DNA from: an uncultured Clostridia bacterium
GTDB lineage: Bacteria; Bacillota; Clostridia; Christensenellales; Aristaeellaceae
Assembly (NCBI GenBank): GCA_934621485.1
Contig: CAKTUS010000002.1
Location: 1 to 64,000, forward strand
Direction: 5' to 3'
DNA: 64,000 bases
The translations under genes were made by a program, and so were the position numbers. Each line of letters begins with the position of its first letter. The stretch's first letter is position 1. Below, piece after piece: positions 33,649 through 41,655 of this stretch. The notes beneath the pieces were generated by a model that saw nothing but the letters and a program-made list of their open reading frames with translations, was not told the DNA's origin and searched no databases.

Positions 33649-34134
33649 CTAAAAGGCATGCTGTTTCCGCAATGCCCGGCGCTGTTTGCCTGCCTCAAAG
33701 GCCGCCCGCTCCTCCTCCGTTTCGCAAATCAGTTCCGGCACCTGAATGGGCTTGCCGTTGTCATCAATGGCCACCATGGTCAGATAGGCCCGGTTGACCA
33801 GCTTTCTTTCCTGAGAATGACCCAGCTTCTCCACAAAGCTGTCCACACATATCTCCATGCTGGTGTTGCCCACATAGGTCACCCGGCCCACCAGCGTGAG
33901 GGTATCGTTGATATGGGCGGGCGCTAAAAACTCCAGGTGGTCAATGGCGGCGGTGCGGGTTTCATGCTCGCAATGGCGGCGGGCTACGACGCCCGCAATC
34001 ACGTCAATCCACTGCATCAGCATGCCGCCGAACAGCGTATAGGTGCTATTGGCGTGCATGGGCATAATAATGTGTACCTGCTCAGAACGGCTGGCGGATA
34101 CCGGCTTGCCTGGCCTTTTCAAGCTACTTTCCAT
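33649..34134 (-). CDS. Hotdog-fold acyl-CoA thioesterase
   Basis: This 161-aa protein has the cytosolic long-chain acyl-CoA hydrolase pattern: 'MPMHANSTYTLFGGMLMQWID' (residues about 24-44) with the catalytic Asn/Asp and helix, then 'LEFLAPAHINDTLTLVGRVTYVGNTSMEI', the typical hotdog strands. It likely hydrolyses acyl-CoA thioesters. The start at 34134 has AGGAGG and overlaps the end of the upstream gene by 11 bases, so the two are co-transcribed. Confidence 0.9.
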   Translation of the reverse strand: MESSLKRPGKPVSASRSEQVHIIMPMHANSTYTLFGGMLMQWIDVIAGVVARRHCEHETRTAAIDHLEFLAPAHINDTLTLVGRVTYVGNTSMEICVDSFVEKLGHSQERKLVNRAYLTMVAIDDNGKPIQVPELICETEEERAAFEAGKQRRALRKQHAF

Positions 34135-35794
34135 CCTCGTGTTTCCTCCTACTCATTTTGGGTGAATCAGCCGGCGCTGTCGATTGCAGGCTTGCCGCCA
34201 CTTCGGCGGAGAGCAGTTCTGGGTCAAAGGCGCTCAAAAACAAGAGCTGCCGGGCAGGCATGGGGTGAAGCACAAAGTCCTGCGGCCATTTCTGGTATAG
34301 CCGCGCCCATAACGCTTTCTCGGAAAGGTCCCGCTTCATTTCCCCATCCAGCTGTGTTATGGAAGCCGCTTCTCTTTCCATGCGCTTCAAAATGGAAACC
34401 GGCATGATGACAAAGCTCAAATCCGGCACGCCATCCACCACCGCCATATGAACGGCTTCATCCATCATGGGCTGAAAATCCGGCACCGCCTCCGAACAAA
34501 TGGGATGGGGAAGAATATCCATATCCACCCAAGCCACATGCCCAAACTCCGGTTGACGCTGAGCCGCTCGAAGCATCAGCAGCAGTTTGCTGCGCCGAAA
34601 GCGATCGTTTTCCGAAGGAACGCCGGGCAGACGAGACCATACCGCCCGATCCGGATAGCTCTGTGTGTTCGGCAGGGCCGCCCGAAGCTGGCGTTCCTGG
34701 CTGCCGCCCGTGTACAGCAACAGGGGCAGGCTTTTGACGTCCTTCAAAAAGCCAAACCGAAGGCGGTAGGCGGCTGGCAGGCCGCGCGACCCGGGCAGAT
34801 CGATAAATGCGCTTACCAGCAACGGAAGATGGGTTTCCCGCAGAGACATATGCAGGCCGCGCAGCCGTTGCTTCATACGCAGAGAAGGAGGCAGGCGCTG
34901 CGGATAGGTGTTGGCTACGCCAAATAACCCCATGGCCGCCTTGGCGCTAATCTGCTCCATGCCTTTCTCCACGCCTGTCAGCTGCTCAAAACGGGCTGCC
35001 GTTGTACCCGGCAATACCTGCGCCGTGCGGCAAAGGCGACGTTTCGGCAGCCGCCCCACAGGCCACAGCCATGCTTCCGTAGGCACATACACCGCATATC
35101 CCGCTGCATAAGCGCTGAACGACAGTTTTTCCTTTTCCGCTTCGCACAAAAAGGCTGCCGGACCAAAGGTGAAAGCCGGATCGGCCACCAATGTGCGCAC
35201 CGGCTCCGCAGCGCACACCAGCGGCAAACCGCAGCCGATGCCAATACCGTCCTCTTGCACCGGGCCGGTCAGGCAGGGCAAACAGGCTTGGCCGCTCCTC
35301 CCGACCGGCTGATTGTTTTCCAAAACCCGTACGGGCGAAAAAACCAGGGTGGGCGCGTCCGGCGGCGCTTTTGGTTTCGTTTCTGTCCGGCGGCGCTTAT
35401 GAAGCGGAAGCGGCGTTGCTTCGCCCCCCATGGGAGCCCTCATGCTTCCGCTAAGCAGCGCCTTTTCGATGGGCAGCCGCTGCAAAGCGGCTTGAAGCGC
35501 CTTGTCCCAACCGGCGGCAAAATCGTACTTGCCCATCAACAGCAAAAAGTGCGTTTCGTTGGCAAACAAGTCCGCAATGCCGGATAATCCATTTTCTTCC
35601 TGATAAGCCTTCATGCGTTCAGCCGACACCTCGGCGCCGGCAAACGTCTGAAAGCCGGCAAAGTATTCCTGTGGAACGGCAAAGCACAGCAGTTCAGGCC
35701 GTGCAGCCTGCCGCAGAGCCCGGCGAGCGGTGAACGCGGCGTCGCTTCCGTCGCGCACGGCTGAAAAAATCACCACGATTCTGGCAAAAAACAC
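34124..35794 (-). CDS. Unrecognised two-part protein with glycosyltransferase-like hints
   Basis: In this 556-aa protein a small N-terminal domain (about 1-110) starts 'ARIVVIFSAVRDGSDAAFTA', like the beginning of GT-A enzymes that act on 'conflicting' series of sugars. A Pro/Lys/Arg-rich linker (about 125-150) leads to a large region containing 'FGHVAWVDMDILP' near residue 435, a DxD-like metal-binding pattern, and 'PLLVSAFIDLPGSRGLP'. No signal peptide or membrane helix is seen. The start GTG at 35794 follows GAGGGAG. A TTGACG-17-TATAAT promoter precedes it. Function is unknown; the glycosyltransferase idea is a weak inference. Confidence 0.6.
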   Translation of the reverse strand: MFFARIVVIFSAVRDGSDAAFTARRALRQAARPELLCFAVPQEYFAGFQTFAGAEVSAERMKAYQEENGLSGIADLFANETHFLLLMGKYDFAAGWDKALQAALQRLPIEKALLSGSMRAPMGGEATPLPLHKRRRTETKPKAPPDAPTLVFSPVRVLENNQPVGRSGQACLPCLTGPVQEDGIGIGCGLPLVCAAEPVRTLVADPAFTFGPAAFLCEAEKEKLSFSAYAAGYAVYVPTEAWLWPVGRLPKRRLCRTAQVLPGTTAARFEQLTGVEKGMEQISAKAAMGLFGVANTYPQRLPPSLRMKQRLRGLHMSLRETHLPLLVSAFIDLPGSRGLPAAYRLRFGFLKDVKSLPLLLYTGGSQERQLRAALPNTQSYPDRAVWSRLPGVPSENDRFRRSKLLLMLRAAQRQPEFGHVAWVDMDILPHPICSEAVPDFQPMMDEAVHMAVVDGVPDLSFVIMPVSILKRMEREAASITQLDGEMKRDLSEKALWARLYQKWPQDFVLHPMPARQLLFLSAFDPELLSAEVAASLQSTAPADSPKMSRRKHEDGK

Positions 35795-35829
35795 TTTCCC
35801 ACTCTCCCTCGCTTTCCGAAGAGTGTTTC

Positions 35830-35858
35830 CATTATAGCGTTCCTCCGAGAGCGCGTCA
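35830..35858 (-). promoter_or_regulatory. Promoter of the unrecognised protein-thioesterase operon
   Basis: On the minus strand TTGACG (35853-35858), 17 bp and a perfect TATAAT (35830-35835) lie 36 bases before the GTG start. Confidence 0.75.
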
Positions 35859-36081
35859 ATTGCATGCCTCGAAAAAACAGGGCGACAGCTTCAACATCAT
35901 CATTCAAATCTACCACACGAATACACGGCTCATTCACCAATAGGAACGTGCAAATTGTGCTGACTGAGGAACAGAGATCCGTATTCTGCCGTGATGACAA
36001 TATGCAAATGCGCTGCATTCGCTTGGCGGAATGAGTAAAAAACCGTTCAATGCTGCTGCCCTGCCGAAAAAAGCCTTTGGG
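35859..36081. other. Divergent spacer
   Basis: About 220 bases between two outward promoters; I see no further elements. Confidence 0.5.
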
Positions 36082-36110
36082 TTGACAAGTTCGCCCGCAC
36101 ATGATATACT
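36082..36110 (+). promoter_or_regulatory. Sigma-A promoter of nagB
   Basis: TTGACA (36082-36087), 17 bp and TATACT (36105-36110) lie about 75 bases upstream of the start codon. Confidence 0.8.
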
Positions 36111-36186
36111 GTGCAAAAGATGTATTGCGTATTATTTCTTATACTGCATACATTTCAGCAAATATGTATTGTACGGAGGCCGTCAA

Positions 36187-36912
36187 ATGCAAATTCATGT
36201 TTACGAAAATGCCGCTCAGGTTGGTCAAGCTGCCGCTACGCTCATCGCCGCTCAGGTTCTTGCAAAACCCGATTCCGTGCTGGGTCTTGCTACCGGTTCT
36301 ACCCCCATCCCCACCTATCAGGAGCTGAGCCGTCTGTGCAAAGCCGGCGTGGTGGACTTTTCCCGCACGCGTTCCTTCAATTTGGATGAATACTGCCATT
36401 TGCCGGTGGATCACGAGCAAAGCTATCACAGCTTTATGAAGCAGCAGTTGTTTGACCATATTAACATTAACCAGGCCAACACCCGTGTGCCGAACGGCAA
36501 CGCCGCCGACCCTGCCGCAGAGTGCGCCGCCTACGACGCAGCCATTGAAAAGGCAGGCGGTATCGACGTACAGGTGCTGGGCATCGGCCGCAATGGCCAC
36601 ATCGGTTTTAACGAGCCCGGAAATCAGTTTGTGTACGGTTGCCACATCGTGAATTTGACTCAGAGCACTATCGAAGCCAATCGCCGCTTTTTTGACAGTG
36701 AGGCGGATGTACCGCGCCAGGCCATCAGCCTTGGCATTGGCAGCATCATGAAAGCTCGCCGCATCCTTTTGCTGGCAACCGGCGCAGACAAGGCCGAAGC
36801 CATTCGCAACTCTGTGTGCGGCGATCCCAATCCTCAAACCCAAGCCAGTATTCTGCGCACGCATCCTGACGTAATTTTCCTGCTGGACAAAGCGGCCGCC
36901 GGCCTTTTGTAA
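36187..36912 (+). CDS. nagB: Glucosamine-6-phosphate deaminase
   Basis: This 241-aa enzyme converts glucosamine-6-phosphate to fructose-6-phosphate and ammonia. 'GLATGSTP' (33-40) binds phosphate, 'LDEY' with the catalytic Asp67 follows at 66-69 and 'GIGRNGHIGFNEPG' (132-145) carries His138 and Glu143 of the relay. The length is that of the short, monomeric Bacillus-type NagB. ATG 36187 follows CGGAGG. It is monocistronic; nagA is not adjacent. It links amino-sugar use with the cell-wall genes further on only by theme. Confidence 0.96.
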   Translation: MQIHVYENAAQVGQAAATLIAAQVLAKPDSVLGLATGSTPIPTYQELSRLCKAGVVDFSRTRSFNLDEYCHLPVDHEQSYHSFMKQQLFDHININQANTRVPNGNAADPAAECAAYDAAIEKAGGIDVQVLGIGRNGHIGFNEPGNQFVYGCHIVNLTQSTIEANRRFFDSEADVPRQAISLGIGSIMKARRILLLATGADKAEAIRNSVCGDPNPQTQASILRTHPDVIFLLDKAAAGLL

Positions 36913-36936
36913 TGCTCCTGCGCTTCAATTTCAAAC

Positions 36937-36965
36937 AACGCCGTCTCCCTTGGGGAGGCGGCGTT
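36937..36965 (+). terminator. Terminator after nagB
   Basis: AACGCCG...CTCCC (36937-36949) pairs with GGGAG...CGGCGTT (36953-36965), 24 bases past the stop. Confidence 0.75.
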
Positions 36966-37034
36966 CGACCGTCAAAAAGTTCGTCTGACGGCCGTCTTTT
37001 TTGACGCCCCAAACATGTCCACGCTATTTGAAAA

Positions 37035-37068
37035 ATCGCCGCATCGGAACGCTTTCCGATGCGGCGAT
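37035..37068 (-). terminator. Terminator of the M15B-like gene
   Basis: ATCGCCGCATCGGAA (37035-37049) and TTCCGATGCGGCGAT (37054-37068) form a perfect 15-bp stem; on the minus strand it ends in TTTTT. Confidence 0.85.
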
Positions 37069-37081
37069 TCAAAAGGGAGCA

Positions 37082-38275
37082 TCAATAGCTGTAGGCCATC
37101 ACAACTCCATCCATGTTATCCAGGCTGGCCTGATAATCGTTAGCGGGATTCGGCACAGGCAAAGAAAAGCTTTGACTTTCATCCGCGCCCTTAATGCGCA
37201 CAACCTCATACTTCAGCGCGCCATCCTGATAAATGCAAATATGCGGATGGTCAATCAGAAACTCAATGTACTCCTCCAGGCAGAAACCCATAACCTTCAT
37301 GGCAGCGGAGTGGGCCTTGCCTACGTAGCGGTACAGGTTCAATTCCGAGGACACGCCGGTTTTATAGCTCTTGTCCTCCCAGGACGCGTTGGGGAAATCC
37401 TTGGTGGGAAAGCGGAAGATGATGCCATACTTCCAGCAGTTTTCCGTCAACCAGGCGCCCTGCTTGGATTCAGCCTGGAATTTCTGGTTGTTCAGTTCGG
37501 AATTGCCGCGCTGATACACATCCATCCGGAAGGAAAGGCCGGTATGATAATCGCTGGTGCCAGGATAGTTTACCGATCGTTTGGTCACCTCAATCAGGCG
37601 GTTGCCGGAATACTTGGAGCTGTTTTTCTCCATTCGGTCATTAAAGAGCGTTTCCTGGGCAGTCACGGAACGGTAGCCTTCGCGCACGATAAAATACTCC
37701 AGTCCTTCCGCTTTTGCCGCTTCGAGGGCCTCTCCAAGGGCTTCATAGGCTGGCTGGAACAAACGTACACTGTTATCCTCCACCTGAATTTTGTACGGGC
37801 TGGCCGTGCCAATATTCACAAGGCCTTCTTCGGAAAAATCGCTGGGCAGCGAGTGCCAGGCGTTTACCAGCAGCAAACCGCCGTTCATCAGCGACGCACG
37901 ATCCAACGTAATCGTGCTGGTATTTTCCAAACCGGCGGTTCCTTCGTCCTCAATACGCCAGGTGCTGCCCTCCAGCGTTGCCTCCCAATAGGGCAGGTCC
38001 GCAGAGGTAACAACGCCGGTTTCCGGGTCCAGCACCGCATTGCGCTCATTGCGCAGGGCATTCATGCGAGCGGTAAACTCCACTTCCGCCTGGGCGTTTT
38101 CTTCCTGAATCCGGTTACGCGTGGCAATGTAGTCATTGTTCACCACCGACGCGCACAGGAACAGGCCCCCTACGCCCACCACCACCACAATCGCCAGAAT
38201 ACCGGCGACGCGCAGCAAAGTCTTAAAAGGGTCGCGCTTCATTTTGTGGATCTTCTTGTTGGCATTGATACGCAT
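37082..38275 (-). CDS. Membrane-anchored M15B/VanY-like protein with missing zinc ligands
   Basis: This 397-aa protein has a cytoplasmic basic N-terminus, one membrane helix (about 24-43), a long extracellular stalk, then a D-Ala-D-Ala carboxypeptidase-like domain with 'REGYRSVTAQETLF' (198-211). The zinc motif is degenerate: where VanY proteins have SEHxxGxxxD, it has 'SDYHTGLSFRMD' with shifted spacing, and the WH of 'EPWHxRYVG' is replaced by 'ELNLYRYVG' (311-319). It probably binds rather than cuts peptidoglycan, unlike the two paralogues nearby. AAGGTGG precedes the start. Confidence 0.82.
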   Translation of the reverse strand: MRINANKKIHKMKRDPFKTLLRVAGILAIVVVVGVGGLFLCASVVNNDYIATRNRIQEENAQAEVEFTARMNALRNERNAVLDPETGVVTSADLPYWEATLEGSTWRIEDEGTAGLENTSTITLDRASLMNGGLLLVNAWHSLPSDFSEEGLVNIGTASPYKIQVEDNSVRLFQPAYEALGEALEAAKAEGLEYFIVREGYRSVTAQETLFNDRMEKNSSKYSGNRLIEVTKRSVNYPGTSDYHTGLSFRMDVYQRGNSELNNQKFQAESKQGAWLTENCWKYGIIFRFPTKDFPNASWEDKSYKTGVSSELNLYRYVGKAHSAAMKVMGFCLEEYIEFLIDHPHICIYQDGALKYEVVRIKGADESQSFSLPVPNPANDYQASLDNMDGVVMAYSY

Positions 38276-38308
38276 ACCATACCACCTTTTCTGTGCGTCT
38301 GCGAGCCG

Positions 38309-39154
38309 TTAGCCTATCAAGCGGCAAACCACCTCATAGAGATGCTCCAGCTCCTCCGCACTGTTATAGGAAAGGGTAATTTTGCCCTTTTTCTCCGTTC
38401 CGCTCAGGGTTGTTTTCAAGCCGAAAGCTTCGCGCATATGGTTTTGCAGGGTATCCATTTCCGGGGTTAAGCTGGCCTGCGCACGCTTGGGAGCAGCCGC
38501 CAGTTTTTCCTTTGCCGCTTCTTCCAGCTTACGCACACTGTAGTCATGCAGCACGCACTGATGGGCCAGTTCCAACTGACGGGATTCCGATTCCACTCCT
38601 GCCAGTACCCGGGCATGACCGGCGCTCAGCTGACCGGAAACCACCATATCCGTAATGCCCTTTGGCAGGTTCAAGAGCCGCAGCGCATTGGCCACAGCCG
38701 GCCGGCTTTTACCCAGCTTTTTGGACGCCTGCTCCTGAGTATATCCGCACTCCTGCATCAGGCTGCGAATGGCATAAGCCTCCTCGATGGGGTTCAAATC
38801 CTCCCGCTGGAGGTTTTCAATCAGTGCCGCCTCCATTTGCTGCTCGTTGGTCATACTGCGCACAATGCAGGGCACGCTGCTTAAGCCTGCCAGGCGCGAG
38901 GCGCGGTAGCGGCGCTCACCGGCCACAATGCGGTAGCGCATCCCGTTTTCCACTACCAGAATGGGCGAAAGCACGCCGGCTTCCCGAATACTGTCCGCCA
39001 GCTGTTCCAGCGCTTCCTTATCAAATTCCCGGCGAGGCTGGTCGCTATTGGGATCGATATCGTCAATGGCAATATCGCGCACCACCGTTTCCAAGAGTTC
39101 CTGGTTCTGGGGCAAGAGCACGTCCAAGCCCCTGCCCAGTCCGCTGCGTTTCAT
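38309..39154 (-). CDS. parB: Chromosome partitioning protein ParB/Spo0J
   Basis: This 281-aa protein starts 'MKRSGLGRGLDVLLPQ', which is typical, then the ParB nuclease-like fold with 'DIDPNSDQPRREFD' and 'ILVVENGMRYRIVAGERRYRA' containing the GERRxRA CTP-binding motif, followed by the HTH domain 'YTQEQASKKLGKSRPAVANALRLL' and a dimerisation tail. It loads at parS sites and acts with ParA. I saw no parS-like site (TGTTTCACGTGAAACA) in this window. It begins 38 bases after parA ends. Confidence 0.95.
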   Translation of the reverse strand: MKRSGLGRGLDVLLPQNQELLETVVRDIAIDDIDPNSDQPRREFDKEALEQLADSIREAGVLSPILVVENGMRYRIVAGERRYRASRLAGLSSVPCIVRSMTNEQQMEAALIENLQREDLNPIEEAYAIRSLMQECGYTQEQASKKLGKSRPAVANALRLLNLPKGITDMVVSGQLSAGHARVLAGVESESRQLELAHQCVLHDYSVRKLEEAAKEKLAAAPKRAQASLTPEMDTLQNHMREAFGLKTTLSGTEKKGKITLSYNSAEELEHLYEVVCRLIG

Positions 39155-39192
39155 AATTGCACCGACTCCTTGATACAACGGTTGTTGCCCCG

Positions 39193-39951
39193 TCATTTAT
39201 TGCGTTCCAAAAGCTCCTGCGCCAAACGGCGATAGCTTTCCGTGCCCAGGCTGCGGGGATCGTACATGTGAATGGGAATTCCATGGCTGGGCGCTTCGCC
39301 CAGACGCACATTGCGGGGAATTGCGGTGGAAAACACCAGGTTTTTGAAGTGTTTCTTCACTGAATCCACCACCTGGATGCCCAGGTTGGTGCGCCCGTCC
39401 AGCATTGTCAGCAGCACGCCTTCAATATCCAGGCCCGGGTTCAGGCTGCGCTTTACCCGGTTGATGGTGTTCATCAGGCTGGATACGCCCTCCAGAGCGT
39501 AATACTCGCACTGAATGGGAATCAACACCCGCTGCGCCGCCGTCAGCGCATTGATGGTCAGCAGCCCCAGCGACGGCGGACAATCAATGAACAAATAATC
39601 ATAGTCCCGTTCAATGGGCTTGAGCAGCAGCTTGAGCCGGTATTCCCGCTGCTCCAAATCCGCCAGTTCCAGCTCTGCCCCTGCCAGGCGAATATCCGCC
39701 GGAATGATGGACAAGCCCTTTACGCAGGTTTTTTGCAGGCAGTTGGCAACGGCGGCCCGGCCCATCAGCGCCTCGTAAACCGAATTAGCGCCCGCCTTTC
39801 CTCCCAGGCCGCTGGTGCTGTTGCCCTGAGGATCCAAATCTACCAGCAGTACCCGCTTGCCGGCCTCCGCTACGCAGGCGGAAAGGTTAATAGCCGTCGT
39901 TGTTTTTCCAACGCCGCCCTTTTGGTTGGTTATGGCGATCGTCTTGCCCAT
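39193..39951 (-). CDS. parA: Chromosome partitioning ATPase ParA/Soj
   Basis: In this 252-aa Walker-type ATPase the deviant Walker A 'KGGVGKTTTAIN' is at residues 11-22, 'DLDPQGN' follows near 38 and 'DYLFIDCPPSLG' near 118. It has no N-terminal HTH, as expected for the Soj type. It drives chromosome origin positioning with ParB and in sporulating Firmicutes influences initiation. parA-parB order is normal; the M15B genes flanking them are not usual partners. Confidence 0.96.
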   Translation of the reverse strand: MGKTIAITNQKGGVGKTTTAINLSACVAEAGKRVLLVDLDPQGNSTSGLGGKAGANSVYEALMGRAAVANCLQKTCVKGLSIIPADIRLAGAELELADLEQREYRLKLLLKPIERDYDYLFIDCPPSLGLLTINALTAAQRVLIPIQCEYYALEGVSSLMNTINRVKRSLNPGLDIEGVLLTMLDGRTNLGIQVVDSVKKHFKNLVFSTAIPRNVRLGEAPSHGIPIHMYDPRSLGTESYRRLAQELLERNK

Positions 39952-40030
39952 TTTCAGCCCTCATTACATTCCATTTGTATCGCTTTATTGTACCCTTTTT
40001 TCAGGCAAATGTAAAGCGCCGCCCGCCGCA

Positions 40031-40912
40031 TCAGAAAACGATGGAAACCTCCGGGTCGCCATCCTCCCCCACCTCATCGGTGACAAAGCTTTCGGGAGGC
40101 ATGTTCTGACGGCGGTATTCCTCCGCCTTTTGGGCTTCCACATCACCGCCCGCCGCCACGAAGGCGTTTACAGCAGCCTGAGCTTCCTCATAAAAGGCTT
40201 CCAGCGTCATGCCGTTGGCCATAATATAGGAAGCAACGTTTTTACCGACATAGCGGAAGTGCCAAGGTTCAAACTTGATGCCCGTTTCAGCCTCTCCATC
40301 CTCCGTAAAACGAAGAACAAAGCCGAAATCCGCGCAATTCTCCTTCAGCCACTGCGCCTCAGGCGTCCATTTGAAGTCCTGGGTCATGCGGGGGCGGGAG
40401 GCATAGTCATCGTTGAGAATATCGGCGCATAGGCCAGACTGATGCTCGCTGCTACCGGGCTTAGCGGAATAGCCGTCGTCCACATTGTTGTTGCGGGCCA
40501 AATAGTTGGCGTACACCGTCTTTTGAGTGCCATAGCTGCGATAGCCGCTTTTCAGGAACAGCACCATGCCGGTAGCTTCTTTATAGGTGGCCGTTTTGGT
40601 TTTTCCATTGGAATCGGTATATGTGTATTCCGTCACCATGGCGGCGGCGTTAAACATTTTTTTCAGCGCCTCAGCCGCAGTTTGCTGCATGTAAATGGCG
40701 GCGGAAGTCGCCCGCTTGACGTCTGTCACCTTCACCAGCGGATCAGGCTCAAAGCTCTCATCCAGCATATGCTCGGTATTCACCAAAATGGCATATTCAG
40801 AGTCTACATCCATCAGCGGCACAGGATAGGTCCACGCCGCATCTTCCGCCAAAGCCGAAACACAGCACAGGCACAGCGCCAGGGTCAGAATTCCGCAGAG
40901 CATCTTCTTCAT
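40031..40912 (-). CDS. Secreted M15B (VanY-type) D-Ala-D-Ala carboxypeptidase
   Basis: This 293-aa protein has a signal peptide to about residue 22 (ALA). The substrate-binding 'KSGYRSYGTQ' is at 121-130, and zinc ligands are His157 and Asp164 in 'SSEHQSGLCAD' and His218 in 'EPWHFRYVG', all present, so it should be active and trims D-Ala from peptidoglycan stems or acts as an endopeptidase. An insertion at about 100-118 is Lys/Thr-rich. ATG 40912 is preferred (GAGGTG) over a GTG at 40921. It lies 10 bases after the 225-aa paralogue. Confidence 0.92.
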   Translation of the reverse strand: MKKMLCGILTLALCLCCVSALAEDAAWTYPVPLMDVDSEYAILVNTEHMLDESFEPDPLVKVTDVKRATSAAIYMQQTAAEALKKMFNAAAMVTEYTYTDSNGKTKTATYKEATGMVLFLKSGYRSYGTQKTVYANYLARNNNVDDGYSAKPGSSEHQSGLCADILNDDYASRPRMTQDFKWTPEAQWLKENCADFGFVLRFTEDGEAETGIKFEPWHFRYVGKNVASYIMANGMTLEAFYEEAQAAVNAFVAAGGDVEAQKAEEYRRQNMPPESFVTDEVGEDGDPEVSIVF

Positions 40913-40922
40913 GAATGGCACC

Positions 40923-41600
40923 TCATTCGTTCGTAGCTTGATGAATCAGGAAATCGTATACTTGCAGCTTGTAGTCGCTCATATAGGTTTCCATGGGAAC
41001 GCCGGCTTCATAGATAGCTTTTGCGTGCTCCTTGCCAACGTAGCGCACATGCCAGGGCTCATAGTTATAGCCCGTAATGGCTTCATAGCCCTCCATGTAG
41101 CGCACGATAAACCCAAAGCGGTAGGCGTTGGCATACACCCATTTGCCTTCCTCCGTTTTGCCAAAGGCGCTGTTGAGCTGGGAACTGCCCCGCTTTGCCA
41201 GGTCCATAGCCAGGCTCAACTGATGCTCGCTGGTACCGGGCCGGGCCACCAATTCATCCGCCTTTTCCGCGCTGCCGGTTTTGGCCTTTTTGCGCGCATA
41301 AATGGCTGACTGCTTTGCGTAGCTGCGGTAGCCGGAAACAATGGCCAGAGAGTGGCCTTCTTCCTTTGCAGCGGCAAACATTTCCTCCAGGGCTGTGGCT
41401 GCATCGTCCCGCATGGTTTGGGACATACCGGGCCCAATCACCTTGCGGGTCGCAGGCACATACAATTCACTGATGGCATGCTGGCGGTTAATCAGGAAAA
41501 TGGTTCCGTCAATATTCTTGTCCGGAAGCGCTTCGTCCATACTACCGCTCAGCAATGCAGCAGACACGGCCACAATCGAAAACACTTTTTCGAGCAGCAA
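40923..41600 (-). CDS. M15B (VanY-type) D-Ala-D-Ala carboxypeptidase
   Basis: This 225-aa protein has a short N-terminal hydrophobic segment (about 5-19) that could be a signal anchor, 'VSGYRSYAKQSAIYARK' (88-104), and zinc ligands His126, Asp133 ('GTSEHQLSLAMD') and His184 ('EPWHVRYVG'), all present. The start is probably the TTG at 41600, preceded by AAGGGGTG. It forms an operon with the longer paralogue downstream. It shares motif layout with B. subtilis LdcB and VanY. Confidence 0.9.
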   Translation of the reverse strand: MLLEKVFSIVAVSAALLSGSMDEALPDKNIDGTIFLINRQHAISELYVPATRKVIGPGMSQTMRDDAATALEEMFAAAKEEGHSLAIVSGYRSYAKQSAIYARKKAKTGSAEKADELVARPGTSEHQLSLAMDLAKRGSSQLNSAFGKTEEGKWVYANAYRFGFIVRYMEGYEAITGYNYEPWHVRYVGKEHAKAIYEAGVPMETYMSDYKLQVYDFLIHQATNE

Positions 41601-41655
41601 TGCAAATCACACCCCTTCAGTTTATTGTAACATTTTCAATTTGCTTTCGCAATAA

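Noticed and set aside
38300..41600. A parS site near parA-parB
   Set aside because: No sequence close to TGTTTCACGTGAAACA was found by eye in this stretch or elsewhere in the window.
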